NCBI RefSeq assembly: GCF_000819445.1
Contig: NZ_CP005286.1
Coordinates: 1,550,001 to 1,614,000 of the forward strand
Length of the DNA: 64,000 nucleotides
Direction: 5' to 3'
Origin: Corynebacterium humireducens NBRC 106098 = DSM 45392
GTDB taxonomy: Bacteria; Actinomycetota; Actinomycetes; Mycobacteriales; Mycobacteriaceae
Every line of letters starts with the position of its first letter. The stretch's first letter is position 1. Shown piece by piece: positions 55,000 through 62,725 of the stretch. Made by a program: the position numbers and the translations under genes. The notes beneath the pieces are model-generated. The model was not told the DNA's origin, made no database searches, and worked only from the letters and a program-made list of their open reading frames with translations.

Positions 55000-55131
55000 C
55001 TACTCGTGCACGCACCCGCTGGTGTCGTGCAGACCGCACTGGGGGATGCCCAGCATCGTCAGACCCAGCGAGGAGAGGAACAACGCCATGGAACTGACGA
55101 AATAGGTGAAGTCTCGGATGTAGGAACTCAT
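55000..55131 (-). CDS. 43-residue membrane micro-ORF with CxxH/CxH tail
   Basis: A 43-residue peptide: short polar start, one transmembrane helix (about 9-28, FTYFVSSMALFLSSLGLTML) and a tail with the pattern C-x2-H-x4-C-x-H (CGLHDTSGCVH), which could bind a metal. TACAGT (55138-55143, minus strand), a perfect TANANT, lies six bases before ATG 55131, indicating a leaderless mRNA; the longer in-frame reading from 55191 would pass through this promoter. It lies between the pspA terminator and the 25-residue ORF, all on the same strand. Function unknown. Confidence 0.5.
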   Translation of the reverse strand: MSSYIRDFTYFVSSMALFLSSLGLTMLGIPQCGLHDTSGCVHE

Positions 55132-55137
55132 ACCCTC

Positions 55138-55143
55138 ACTGTA
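55138..55143 (-). promoter_or_regulatory. leaderless promoter of 43-residue ORF
   Basis: TACAGT on the minus strand, six bases before the ATG. Confidence 0.45.
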
Positions 55144-55190
55144 TGCCATTTGACTCATGCGTTGTGGCAACACGTGATCACGGAACGGCA

Positions 55191-55220
55191 ACAGCCCCGA
55201 CCTTTCCGGGCCGGGGCTGT
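55191..55220 (-). terminator. terminator after pspA
   Basis: ACAGCCCCG / CGGGGCTGT, nine-base perfect stem with extra GC pairing in the loop, ten bases past the pspA stop. Confidence 0.7.
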
Positions 55221-55230
55221 GTGGAGTTGA

Positions 55231-56055
55231 CTACTCGCCGCGCAGTTCGCGCATGCGCTGGGCGACGGCGTCGTCGGTGACGTTCGTGGTGCCACCCTCG
55301 ATGGCCTTGTCCGCCTGGCCGGAGGTCAGCTGACCGCCGCCCTGCATCTCGGCGCGGATCTGCTCGAGGCGGGAGTGACCGGCCATCTGGATGCCGGCCT
55401 GCTGCACCTCGGCCATGCGACCCTCGACGGAGTTCTGGGCCAGCTCGGCCTGACCGAGGGCGTTCGCGTAGCGACGCTCGATCTTCTCGCGCACCTGGTC
55501 CAGGTTCGGGGTGGAACCGGCGGTGATCGCGTTCATGGACTGCAGGGACTCGGAGACCTTCTCCTGCATCTTGGCCTGCTCCAGCTGGGAGAGCAGCTTG
55601 GTGCGCTCGGCGACCTTCTGCTGCAGGGCCATGGCGTTGCGCTCGACGGCCTGCTTGGCCTGGTCGGCCTGCTGCAGGGCCTGGTCGTGGAGCTGCTTGG
55701 TGTCCTCGACGGACTGCTCCGCGGTGACGAGCTGCGCGGCGAAGGCCTCGGCGGCGTTCTCGTACTCCACGGCCTTCTTGTCGTCGCCCTCGGCGCGTGC
55801 CTTGTCGGCGAGCTGCAGTGCCTGCCGGGTGTTGGCCTGGAGCTTCTCGATCTCACCGAGGCGACGGTTGAGCTGCATCTCCAGCTGACGCTGGTTGCCG
55901 ATGACGGCGGCGGCCTGCTGCGACAGTTCCTGGTGCTGGCGCTGGGCATCCTCGATGGCCTGCTGAATCTGCACCTTCGGGTCGGCGTTCTCCTCGATCT
56001 TCGAGTCGAACAGCGCCATGAGATACTTCCATGCCTTGACGAAGGGGTTAGCCAT
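55231..56055 (-). CDS. pspA: phage shock protein A homologue
   Basis: A 274-residue PspA/IM30 (ESCRT-III-like) protein that coats and repairs the inner face of stressed membranes. The N-terminal amphipathic start [19 protein letters not shown] is followed by continuous coiled coil (about 25-190) with Gln/Ala/Glu heptads; the last 60 residues are a lower-complexity tail. ATG 56055 follows AGGAAGG. It lies directly downstream of clgR on the same strand (75 bases), as in mycobacteria where ClgR controls pspA. Confidence 0.92.
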   Translation of the reverse strand: MANPFVKAWKYLMALFDSKIEENADPKVQIQQAIEDAQRQHQELSQQAAAVIGNQRQLEMQLNRRLGEIEKLQANTRQALQLADKARAEGDDKKAVEYENAAEAFAAQLVTAEQSVEDTKQLHDQALQQADQAKQAVERNAMALQQKVAERTKLLSQLEQAKMQEKVSESLQSMNAITAGSTPNLDQVREKIERRYANALGQAELAQNSVEGRMAEVQQAGIQMAGHSRLEQIRAEMQGGGQLTSGQADKAIEGGTTNVTDDAVAQRMRELRGE

Positions 56056-56093
56056 GTCGGTTCGGGCCTTCCTGATTATCGTTCAATGTTTTA

Positions 56094-56109
56094 CGCCACC
56101 ATGGTAGCG
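56094..56109. promoter_or_regulatory. dyad upstream of pspA
   Basis: CGC-n-ACCATGGT-n-GCG, a 16-base near-perfect palindrome 38 bases before the pspA ATG. It resembles but is longer than the ClgR site CGC-N5-GCG; binding protein unknown. Confidence 0.3.
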
Positions 56110-56130
56110 GAGAGGTGTGTGGACCGTCGG

Positions 56131-56457
56131 TTATGCATGCAGTGATTCGGAGGCGAGTTCCTCGGCCACGGACTGCAGCGCCATGGAGCCGGCGGCCTCG
56201 ATGAGGACGTCGGCGACCGAGGTGCCCAGCGCATGGCACACGGAGGCCAGCAGCTCGCTGGAGACCTCCTTGCGGCCGCGTTCCAGTTCGGAGAGGTATC
56301 CCGGGGAGACCCGCGCCGTTTCGGCGAGTTCCCGGAGGGTGATGCCCTGGTCCGCCCGGAAGGCGCGCAGGGCGGCACCGAGTGCCTCCCGCAGCAGTGG
56401 TTCGGGTGTGCGTCGGGTGGTGACGATCGGGGTATCAAGTACAGCGGTGGTAACCAT
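56131..56457 (-). CDS. clgR: transcriptional activator ClgR
   Basis: A 108-residue XRE-type helix-turn-helix regulator (HTH about 39-62, [22 protein letters not shown]). In C. glutamicum it activates clp protease and DNA-repair genes and is itself degraded by ClpCP; the C-terminal Ala-Ser-Leu-His-Ala end may act as a degron. ATG 56457 has AGAAGGAG only two bases upstream, an unusually short spacing. The promoter is of the SigH type and overlaps the end of cinA. Confidence 0.93.
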   Translation of the reverse strand: MVTTAVLDTPIVTTRRTPEPLLREALGAALRAFRADQGITLRELAETARVSPGYLSELERGRKEVSSELLASVCHALGTSVADVLIEAAGSMALQSVAEELASESLHA

Positions 56458-56465
56458 TACTCCTT

Positions 56466-56927
56466 CTAACGTCCGGGTTGCCCGGATTGTTCCACGCGGG
56501 AGGCAAGTCCCGTTAATGCGGCCTGCACCGCCTGTTCACGGATGTCACGTCGGGTTCCACTGAGCTGCAGGCGCTGCGTGTCGACGCCCGCCTTCCCCGC
56601 GTACCCGATCCACACCTCACCCACCGGGTGCTCCCCCTGCGCGTCGGGTCCGGCGACCCCGGTGAGGGACACGCCCCAGTCCGCCCCGCAGCGCTCCCGT
56701 GCCCCGACCGCCATGGCCGCGGCGGTCTGCTCCGCCACGGGGTCCGCCCCCTCCGGCACGCCGGCGAGCGAGTACTTCAGGTCGGTGGCGTAGGTGATGA
56801 GCCCACCCCGCAGCACCGTCGAGGCACCCGGGGTGTCCGCCAGCGTCGCGGCGGCCAGCCCCGCGGTCAGCGACTCGCAGAACGCGACGGTGAGACCGCG
56901 GCGGCGGAGAGCCTCGACGAGGGTCAC
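56466..56927 (-). CDS. cinA: CinA C-terminal domain protein (nicotinamide-nucleotide amidase family)
   Basis: A 153-residue stand-alone CinA C-terminal domain, the family of NMN deamidases (PncC). Signature FCESLTAG (about 16-23), SxGxxTYA-like [11 protein letters not shown], and [17 protein letters not shown]. It lacks the N-terminal molybdopterin-like domain of full CinA. GTG 56927 overlaps the pgsA stop (GTGA). Its last bases contain the clgR promoter. Confidence 0.88.
   Translation of the reverse strand: MTLVEALRRRGLTVAFCESLTAGLAAATLADTPGASTVLRGGLITYATDLKYSLAGVPEGADPVAEQTAAAMAVGARERCGADWGVSLTGVAGPDAQGEHPVGEVWIGYAGKAGVDTQRLQLSGTRRDIREQAVQAALTGLASRVEQSGQPGR
56468..56493 (-). promoter_or_regulatory. 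SigH-type promoter of clgR
   Basis: On the minus strand GGAAC (56493-56489), 18 bases, GTT (56470-56468), identical in layout to the sigB promoter. clgR is a known SigH target in C. glutamicum. Confidence 0.7.
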
Positions 56928-57475
56928 TGCTTCCTCGAGTCCCAGAGGTACTGCACGCCGGTGATGACGGTGACGGCGACGGCCGCGAGCATGATGAGCC
57001 AGGTCGGCAGGTCCATCCACGCGGGCAGCGGCATGAGGTACAGGCCGATCGCGAGGGCCTGCAGCGTCGTCTTGATCTTGCCGCCCTTGGAGGCGGGGAC
57101 GACCAGGCCGCGGCGCAGCATGACCATGCGCCACAGGGTGATGCCGAACTCACGCACCAGGATGACCACGGTCACCCACACCGGCAGGACACCGGTGATG
57201 TTGAGGCCGACGAGGGCCGCGGTGATGAGCGCCTTGTCTGCGATGGGGTCGGCGATCTTGCCGAAGTCGGTGACCAGGTTACGGGCGCGGGCGATGTCAC
57301 CGTCGAGTTTGTCGGTGATCATCAGGGCGACGAAGACACCGAAGGCCCACCACATCTGGCCCGTGAGCAGGAGCCAGAGGAAGAGCGGGATGACCAGGAT
57401 GCGCAGGCTCGTCAACACGTTGGGGAGGTTGAAGTTGCTGGGCGGGGCCGGCTCGGTCGGCGTTGGTGCAGTCAC
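56924..57475 (-). CDS. pgsA: CDP-diacylglycerol-glycerol-3-phosphate 3-phosphatidyltransferase
   Basis: A 183-residue membrane enzyme of phospholipid synthesis with the complete CDP-alcohol motif D55xxDG59xxAR63x8G72x3D76x3D80 and about four further spans. Position before cinA and clgR matches pgsA2 of C. glutamicum and mycobacterial pgsA3. GTG 57475 has TAGGGT (57483-57488, minus strand) seven bases upstream, so it is predicted leaderless; 43 bases separate it from the divergent YciI gene. Confidence 0.93.
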   Translation of the reverse strand: MTAPTPTEPAPPSNFNLPNVLTSLRILVIPLFLWLLLTGQMWWAFGVFVALMITDKLDGDIARARNLVTDFGKIADPIADKALITAALVGLNITGVLPVWVTVVILVREFGITLWRMVMLRRGLVVPASKGGKIKTTLQALAIGLYLMPLPAWMDLPTWLIMLAAVAVTVITGVQYLWDSRKQ

Positions 57476-57482
57476 GACTCAC

Positions 57483-57510
57483 ACCCTACCCGTCAGCCCC
57501 GGCGTAGAAT
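57483..57510. promoter_or_regulatory. back-to-back leaderless promoters pgsA / YciI
   Basis: TAGGGT on the minus strand (57488-57483) for pgsA and TAGAAT on the plus strand (57505-57510) for the YciI gene, each 7-8 bases before its start codon, in a 43-base intergenic region. Confidence 0.55.
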
Positions 57511-57518
57511 CGGAGGGC

Positions 57519-57827
57519 ATGAAGTACTTCGCAGTCCACTACCAGTACCCCGACGGTTCCGACGAGATCGTACGCCTGCGCCCGGAGCACCGCGCCTGGC
57601 TGTCCACGCTCGCCGAGACGGACCGCCTCGTCGGCTCCGGCCCCTACGTCGACCGGCAGGGTGGCGCGCTCATCGTCATCCGCATGTCGGACACCGCCAC
57701 CCTCCGGGACGCGGAGGAACTGATGGACAACGACCCGTTCACCCGCGAGGGTGTCCTGGCCGGCCGTGAGGTCCGTGAGTGGAAGCCGGTGCTCAACGTG
57801 TTCCGCTCCCCGACCGACGAGTGCTAG
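57519..57827 (+). CDS. YciI-family protein
   Basis: A 102-residue small alpha+beta barrel protein. The opening KYFAVHYQYPDGS, R-x-E-H-R-AWL and later LIVIRMSDTATLRDAEELMDNDPF follow the YciI/YCII pattern, with His23 (PEHRAWL) as the conserved His. YciI members act in varied small-molecule reactions; the role here is unknown. ATG 57519; -10 TAGAAT eight bases upstream. Confidence 0.85.
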   Translation: MKYFAVHYQYPDGSDEIVRLRPEHRAWLSTLAETDRLVGSGPYVDRQGGALIVIRMSDTATLRDAEELMDNDPFTREGVLAGREVREWKPVLNVFRSPTDEC

Positions 57828-57839
57828 ACCCCGCACACC

Positions 57840-57875
57840 AGAGACCCCCGGCACCTCACGGCACCGAGGGTCTCT
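57840..57875. terminator. terminator between YciI gene and terC
   Basis: AGAGACCC (57840-57847) with GGGTCTCT (57868-57875), between convergent stops. Confidence 0.6.
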
Positions 57876-57878
57876 CGG

Positions 57879-59006
57879 TTACTTGTCGCCCAGGTCGCTG
57901 AGCCGGGTGGACCCGTTCGCGGTGCCGGGGCGCTCGGCCGGCAGGTCAAGGTGGCCGGTGGAGTACTTCTCCTCGTCGGTGAGCTCGTGGTCCCACTCCT
58001 CCGGACGGATGCGGGTGTCGATGGCGCCCTGCGCCTCCTCCCACTTGTTGCGCCAGATGGACGCGAGCACCGTGACCGTGAGGATGCTGACGATGACCAG
58101 CAGTGAGGCCTCCGTCGGGATCTCCGGGACCGAGACGTCCTCACCGCCGTTGATGAACGGCAGGTTGTTCTCGTGGAGGGCGTGCAGCATGAGCTTCGCG
58201 CCGATGAACGCCAGGATGAGCCCCAGGCCGTAGGGCAGGTACACCAGACGGTCGAGCAGGCCGTCGAGAAGGAAGTACATCTGGCGCAGGCCCATGAGCG
58301 AGAACGCGTTGGTGGTGAACACCAGGTACGCCTCGGTGGTGATGCCGTAGATCGCCGGGATGGAGTCGAAGGCGAACATGACGTCGACCAGGCCGATGGC
58401 GACCAGCGCCACGAACAGCGGGGTGAGTGCGAACTTGCCGTGGAACTTCGTGGTGAGCTTGTCACGGTCGTAACCCGGGGTGACCGGCACGACCTTGCGC
58501 AGCCACCTGATGATGCGCATGTCGTTCGGGCTGGTCTCGGGGGCGTCGGTGATCTCGTCCCAGAGCAGCTTCACGGCCGTCCACAGGAGGAAGATCGCGA
58601 AGAGGTAGAACACGTCGGACCAGGCGGAGATGATCGCCGCGCCCGCCAGGATGAACAGCAGGCGGAAGAACAGGGCCAGGACGATGCCGATGAGCAGCAC
58701 CTTCTGCTGGTACTTCCGCGGGATCTTGAACGCGCCCATGATGAGCGCGAAGACGAAGAGGTTGTCGACGCTCAGCGCCTTCTCCGTCACGTAGCCGGTG
58801 AAGTACTCCATGCCGTGCTGGTGGTCCCACATGAAGTAGACGAACACACCGAACAGCAGCGCCAGGCCGACGTAGAACCCGGACCACAGGGCCGATTCCC
58901 GGATGGTCGGTTCATGCGGGGTGCGCACGTGGGAGTAGAAGTCGAAGATGAAGAATCCGAGGATCACCACGATGGTGGCGACCCAGATCCACAGGGGGAC
59001 AGTCAA
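57879..59006 (-). CDS. terC: TerC-family membrane protein (probable Mn exporter)
   Basis: A 375-residue integral membrane protein with about nine spans. The TerC hallmark acidic motifs are present: SVDNLFVFALIM (about 81-92) and FAFDSIPAI (about 227-235). TerC proteins such as B. subtilis MeeF/MeeY export or metallate with manganese. TTG 59006 was chosen since GGAGG lies eight bases upstream and the coding starts LTVPLWIWVA; no ATG or GTG fits. The Shine-Dalgarno is part of a predicted manganese riboswitch. The 60-residue tail is hydrophilic. Confidence 0.9.
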   Translation of the reverse strand: MTVPLWIWVATIVVILGFFIFDFYSHVRTPHEPTIRESALWSGFYVGLALLFGVFVYFMWDHQHGMEYFTGYVTEKALSVDNLFVFALIMGAFKIPRKYQQKVLLIGIVLALFFRLLFILAGAAIISAWSDVFYLFAIFLLWTAVKLLWDEITDAPETSPNDMRIIRWLRKVVPVTPGYDRDKLTTKFHGKFALTPLFVALVAIGLVDVMFAFDSIPAIYGITTEAYLVFTTNAFSLMGLRQMYFLLDGLLDRLVYLPYGLGLILAFIGAKLMLHALHENNLPFINGGEDVSVPEIPTEASLLVIVSILTVTVLASIWRNKWEEAQGAIDTRIRPEEWDHELTDEEKYSTGHLDLPAERPGTANGSTRLSDLGDK

Positions 59007-59014
59007 AGCGTGAG

Positions 59015-59149
59015 CCTCCGGTCTCTCAGGGGTTGCATAAAGGACCGGAGGTCTCCCCCACCCTGCCGGGGCGGGGCCGACACGACCGGATTCCACTGCG
59101 GGAAACGTGCTGACGATCGGTGCCGCTTAGGGGGTACTCCCCTCCATGC
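59015..59149 (-). ncRNA. yybP-ykoY-type manganese riboswitch upstream of terC
   Basis: On the minus strand the leader has GGGGAGTA (59142-59135), GTCAGCACG near 59110, and GGGGGAGACC (59059-59050), the landmark segments of the yybP-ykoY class. Helix P1 would pair GGAGG (59145-59141) with CCTCC (59051-59047). The same CCTCC, extended to CCTCCGGTC (59051-59043), is a perfect 9-base complement of GACCGGAGG (59023-59015), which holds the terC ribosome binding site. The two pairings exclude each other, as expected of an ON switch. A TATAGT -10 lies at 59161-59156. Confidence 0.7.
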
Positions 59150-59155
59150 GCGTTC

Positions 59156-59161
59156 ACTATA
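59156..59161 (-). promoter_or_regulatory. terC promoter -10
   Basis: TATAGT on the minus strand, perfect TANANT; transcription would start near 59149, just before the riboswitch, after the ftsK stop. Confidence 0.55.
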
Positions 59162-59189
59162 CACGTGTCGACGGCGTCGAAAAGCAGTC

Positions 59190-61973
59190 TCAGAAGACGC
59201 CGCGCGGCGGGTCCGCCTGCACGACGGTGACGTCGTCGGCGGGCTCTTCCTCCCAGCCCTCCTCCTTGGGCGCCTCCGCCGGGTCGGCGCCCTTGATCAT
59301 CCAGATGATCGTGTCCAGCTCCTCCGGCTTGACCAGCACGTCGCGTGCCTTGGAGCCCTCGGAGGGACCGACGACGCCGCGGGTCTCCATGAGGTCCATG
59401 AGGCGGCCGGCCTTGGCGAAGCCGATGCGCAGCTTGCGCTGCAGCATGGAGGTGGAACCGAGCTGCGAGGTGACGACGAGTTCGACGGCCTCGAGGAGGT
59501 CGTCCATGTCCTTGCCGATGTCCTCGTCGATCTCCTTCTTGGCGTCGCTGGCCCTGTCCTCGGTGACGCCCTCGGTGTAGTTGGGCTGGGCCTGGGACTT
59601 GGCGGCCTCGACGACGCCCTGGATCTCCTCGTCGGTGACGAAGGCACCCTGCAGGCGCTGCGGCTTGCCGGCGCCCTGCGGGATGAACAGGGCGTCACCC
59701 ATGCCGATGAGCTTCTCCGCGCCGGCCTGGTCGAGGATGACGCGGGAGTCGGTGAGCGAGGACGTGGCGAAGGCCAGGCGGGACGGGACGTTCGTCTTGA
59801 TCAGGCCGGTGACCACGTCGACGGACGGACGCTGGGTGGCCAGGACGAGGTGGATGCCGGCGGCGCGGGCCTTCTGGGTGATGCGGACGATGGAGTCCTC
59901 GATCTCCTTGGGCGCGGTCATCATGAGGTCGGCGAGCTCGTCGACGACGCAGATGATGTACGGGTACGCGCGGTACTCGCGCTGCGAGCCCGGCGGGGTC
60001 TCGATCTCCCCGGCCTTGATCTTCCGGTTGAAGTCCTTGATGTGGCGCACGCGCGCGGACTTCATGTCCATGTAGCGCTGCTCCATCTCCTCGACCAGCC
60101 ACTGCAGGGCGGCGGACGCCTTCTTCGGCTGCGTGATGATCGGGGTGATCAGGTGCGGGATGCCCTCGTAGGGGGTGAGCTCCACCATCTTCGGGTCGAC
60201 GAGGATGAGGCGCACCTCCTCCGGGGTCGCGCGGGTCAGCAGGGACACGAGCAGCGAGTTGATGAACGCGGACTTACCGGAGCCCGTGGAACCGGCGACC
60301 AGCAGGTGCGGCATCTTCTGCACGGAGTGGGAGATGAAGTCACCCTCGATGTCCTTGCCCAGGCCGACAAGCATCGGGTCGTGGTTGCCGCGGGTCGCGG
60401 GCGCGTTGAGCACGTCCGCCAGGCGGACCATCTCACGGTCGGTGTTGGGCACCTCGATGCCGACGAGCGACTTGCCCGGGATCGGGGTGAGCAGACGGAC
60501 GTTGTCCGTGGCCACGGCGTATGCCAGGTTGGACTGCAGGTTCGTGATCTTCGAGACCTTCACGCCCGGACCCAGCTCCACCTCGTAGCGGGTGACTGTC
60601 GGGCCGCGGGAGAAGCCGGTGACGGTGGCGTCGACGTTGAACTCGTGGAAGACCTCGGTGATCGCCTCGATCATCCGGTCGTTGGTCTCGGTGCGGGTCT
60701 TGGGGCGCTCGCCGTCGATGAGCAGGTCGGTGCTCGGCAGGCGGTAGTCGGTGGTGGTCTCCGGCTGACGCGGCGCCGGGGCGGGCTCGTCGGCGAGCTC
60801 CGACTTCGGCGTCGCGGCGGGGACGGCGGCGGCGTCGATGCCGGAGCGCGCCACGATGGCCCGGCGCATCTGCTCGCGCGAGGCGGCGACGGCGTCCTCG
60901 GACACCGCCGGGAACTCGTCGGTGTCCGCGCGGGTGACGGGCGTGTCGAACAGCGTGTGCTGGGTGTCGTGCTCGAACTCGTCGCTGGGGTCGTCGTCCG
61001 GCTCCTCCACCGGGTAGTTGTCCATCGGGCTTCTCGACGTCCGCGTGGTCCGCGCAGCCCGGGCCGGACGCGCCGGCCGGGCGGGGCGGGGACGGCGTTC
61101 GCGGCCCTCGGCGAGGTCCTCGATGTCGTCGTCGGCGTAACCGTAGAGGTCGTCATCCCCGTCGGCGGGGAGGTCGTCGTGCTCCGCGCCGGGCCAGCGG
61201 AATTCGCGGATGAGCTCCGCGGCGTAGTCGAAGGCCTGCCGGGTGGTGATGCCCGTGACCTTGAGCGCCCCGTAGATGATCACCAGGATGAGCAGCGGCA
61301 CCGCGACGTAGGAGCTGAAGCCCATGGCGAGGGTGCCGCCGGTCCACGCGCCGATCGCGCCGCCGGCGATGAGGCGGCCCTCCCAGGTCTGCGGGTCACC
61401 GGCGAACAGGTGCACGAGGCCGAGCATCGACACGGCGATGAGGCCGGTGCCGAGGGCGATCCTGCCGCGGTCGCCGGGGCGGTGGCTGACGCCGATCATC
61501 AGGGCGATGGCCAGGGCGATGAGGGCGACCGGCAGGATGAGCGCGCCCGCTCCGATGACGAGGTGCGCGCCGTGGGAGATGGCCGCGCCGATCGGGCCGG
61601 CGATGTCGAGCCACACGGAGGCGCCGAGCACCGCCGCCAGTCCGAGGATCGCCAGGGCGATGCCGTCGAGGTCGGCGGGTTCGTGGTCCTGCTCCGGCTC
61701 CGTGGCGCGGGTGTTCTTCGCGGGTGCGGTGTCGGAGTCGCCGCGGCGGGCGGCGCTGCGGGTGAGGCTGCCCACGCCGCGGGCGAGGGAGCTGAGGCCG
61801 CCGCCGACCGCACGGAAAGCGCTGCCGGTCCTCTCGTCGGAGGTCTCAGCAGCGCGGAACGCAGAGGTCTGGGCGGCCGGGGGTGCGGCCTTCGAGGAGC
61901 CGCGACCGGAGGGTCGGGTGCGGTCCTTCCTGTTGCCCTTCTGGGTGCGGGGTGCCGAGCTTCGTACAGACAT
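59190..61973 (-). CDS. ftsK: DNA translocase FtsK
   Basis: A 927-residue septal DNA pump. Membrane domain with four spans (about 102-240), a long acidic and Arg/Ala/Pro-rich linker (241-420), and the motor with Walker A GSTGSGKS (561-568) and the later LILVDPK and FATSSLTDSRVIL segments; the C-terminal winged-helix gamma domain (about 860-905) reads KOPS sites. ATG 61973 has TACAGT (61981-61986, minus strand) seven bases upstream, so it is leaderless and the GTG at 61982 is ruled out. Confidence 0.95.
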   Translation of the reverse strand: MSVRSSAPRTQKGNRKDRTRPSGRGSSKAAPPAAQTSAFRAAETSDERTGSAFRAVGGGLSSLARGVGSLTRSAARRGDSDTAPAKNTRATEPEQDHEPADLDGIALAILGLAAVLGASVWLDIAGPIGAAISHGAHLVIGAGALILPVALIALAIALMIGVSHRPGDRGRIALGTGLIAVSMLGLVHLFAGDPQTWEGRLIAGGAIGAWTGGTLAMGFSSYVAVPLLILVIIYGALKVTGITTRQAFDYAAELIREFRWPGAEHDDLPADGDDDLYGYADDDIEDLAEGRERRPRPARPARPARAARTTRTSRSPMDNYPVEEPDDDPSDEFEHDTQHTLFDTPVTRADTDEFPAVSEDAVAASREQMRRAIVARSGIDAAAVPAATPKSELADEPAPAPRQPETTTDYRLPSTDLLIDGERPKTRTETNDRMIEAITEVFHEFNVDATVTGFSRGPTVTRYEVELGPGVKVSKITNLQSNLAYAVATDNVRLLTPIPGKSLVGIEVPNTDREMVRLADVLNAPATRGNHDPMLVGLGKDIEGDFISHSVQKMPHLLVAGSTGSGKSAFINSLLVSLLTRATPEEVRLILVDPKMVELTPYEGIPHLITPIITQPKKASAALQWLVEEMEQRYMDMKSARVRHIKDFNRKIKAGEIETPPGSQREYRAYPYIICVVDELADLMMTAPKEIEDSIVRITQKARAAGIHLVLATQRPSVDVVTGLIKTNVPSRLAFATSSLTDSRVILDQAGAEKLIGMGDALFIPQGAGKPQRLQGAFVTDEEIQGVVEAAKSQAQPNYTEGVTEDRASDAKKEIDEDIGKDMDDLLEAVELVVTSQLGSTSMLQRKLRIGFAKAGRLMDLMETRGVVGPSEGSKARDVLVKPEELDTIIWMIKGADPAEAPKEEGWEEEPADDVTVVQADPPRGVF

Positions 61974-61980
61974 GGTCCCC

Positions 61981-61986
61981 ACTGTA
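61981..61986 (-). promoter_or_regulatory. leaderless promoter of ftsK
   Basis: TACAGT on the minus strand, seven bases before ATG 61973. Confidence 0.55.
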
Positions 61987-62058
61987 GTTGCTCAAACCAC
62001 ACTATTCACATCAGCCACACCGGACTCAGGTGAATCCTCGGTTATGAAACAGTCAAGT

Positions 62059-62685
62059 TCACAGCCCTGATCGGCGGACGTCGGAGGCGGTGCCGTCAAT
62101 AAGCACCTCGACGGCGTCGCGGCCGAAGACCCACAGCAGCAGCTCCCCCACGGAGCCGGAGACACGCACGACGTTCTCCCCGTCGAGGCTCACACCCCGC
62201 TGATCCGCCGCGACGATCCGCGGCATCCCCGTCGGGTGGAGGATCACCGGGGAGAGGCTGCGACGCAGCAGACGCGGCGCCAGCATCCGCAGGATCCCGT
62301 GCAGCTGCTCCTTCACCACCGTGCTGAACTCCCGCGGACGCGCCACCCCGTCACCGCGGCGCACGTCCTCGTGGTGGACGAAATGCTCCGCGGTGTTCAT
62401 CTGCCTGTCGAGGAGCCGCACCGGATTCAGCCTCCCCGGCCCCTGCGCCCAGTCCCGCACGAGATCCTCGTAGTCGCGCTCCCCCGCCTTCGCGCTGGCC
62501 TTCGCCAGACGCCCGGCCAGCGCCGGCACGAACATGCCGGCCGCGGCGGGCAGGTTGTTCTCACGGAGATACAGGTGCACCGCGAGATCCCGGGTGGTCC
62601 ACCCCTCACACAGCGTGGGGGCGTCGGGGCCGAGCTCGAGGAGGAGGGCAGCCAGGCGGGCACGTTCGGTGCTGGAGAAAGACAT
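62059..62685 (-). CDS. TIGR03085-family mycothiol-dependent-like metal-binding protein
   Basis: A 208-residue actinobacterial protein. The N-terminal helical part (LCEGWTTRDLAVHLYLRE, about 26-43) is a DinB/MDMPI-like fold, in which three His bind a divalent metal (candidates His37 and the FVHHEDVRRG pair, about 101-110). This fits the TIGR03085 family, a relative of mycothiol-dependent maleylpyruvate isomerases; substrate unknown. ATG 62685 has TATGCT (62693-62698, minus strand) seven bases upstream, predicted leaderless. Confidence 0.8.
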   Translation of the reverse strand: MSFSSTERARLAALLLELGPDAPTLCEGWTTRDLAVHLYLRENNLPAAAGMFVPALAGRLAKASAKAGERDYEDLVRDWAQGPGRLNPVRLLDRQMNTAEHFVHHEDVRRGDGVARPREFSTVVKEQLHGILRMLAPRLLRRSLSPVILHPTGMPRIVAADQRGVSLDGENVVRVSGSVGELLLWVFGRDAVEVLIDGTASDVRRSGL

Positions 62686-62692
62686 GCACCCC

Positions 62693-62698
62693 AGCATA
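62693..62698 (-). promoter_or_regulatory. leaderless promoter of gene at 62059
   Basis: TATGCT on the minus strand, seven bases before the ATG. Confidence 0.45.
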
Positions 62699-62725
62699 GT
62701 GCCGGGGTGCATGCGGGGAACGGGA

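Noticed and set aside
58173..62033. 1286-codon frame opposite terC and ftsK
   Set aside because: Shadow of two well-supported genes; would run through the riboswitch and two promoters.
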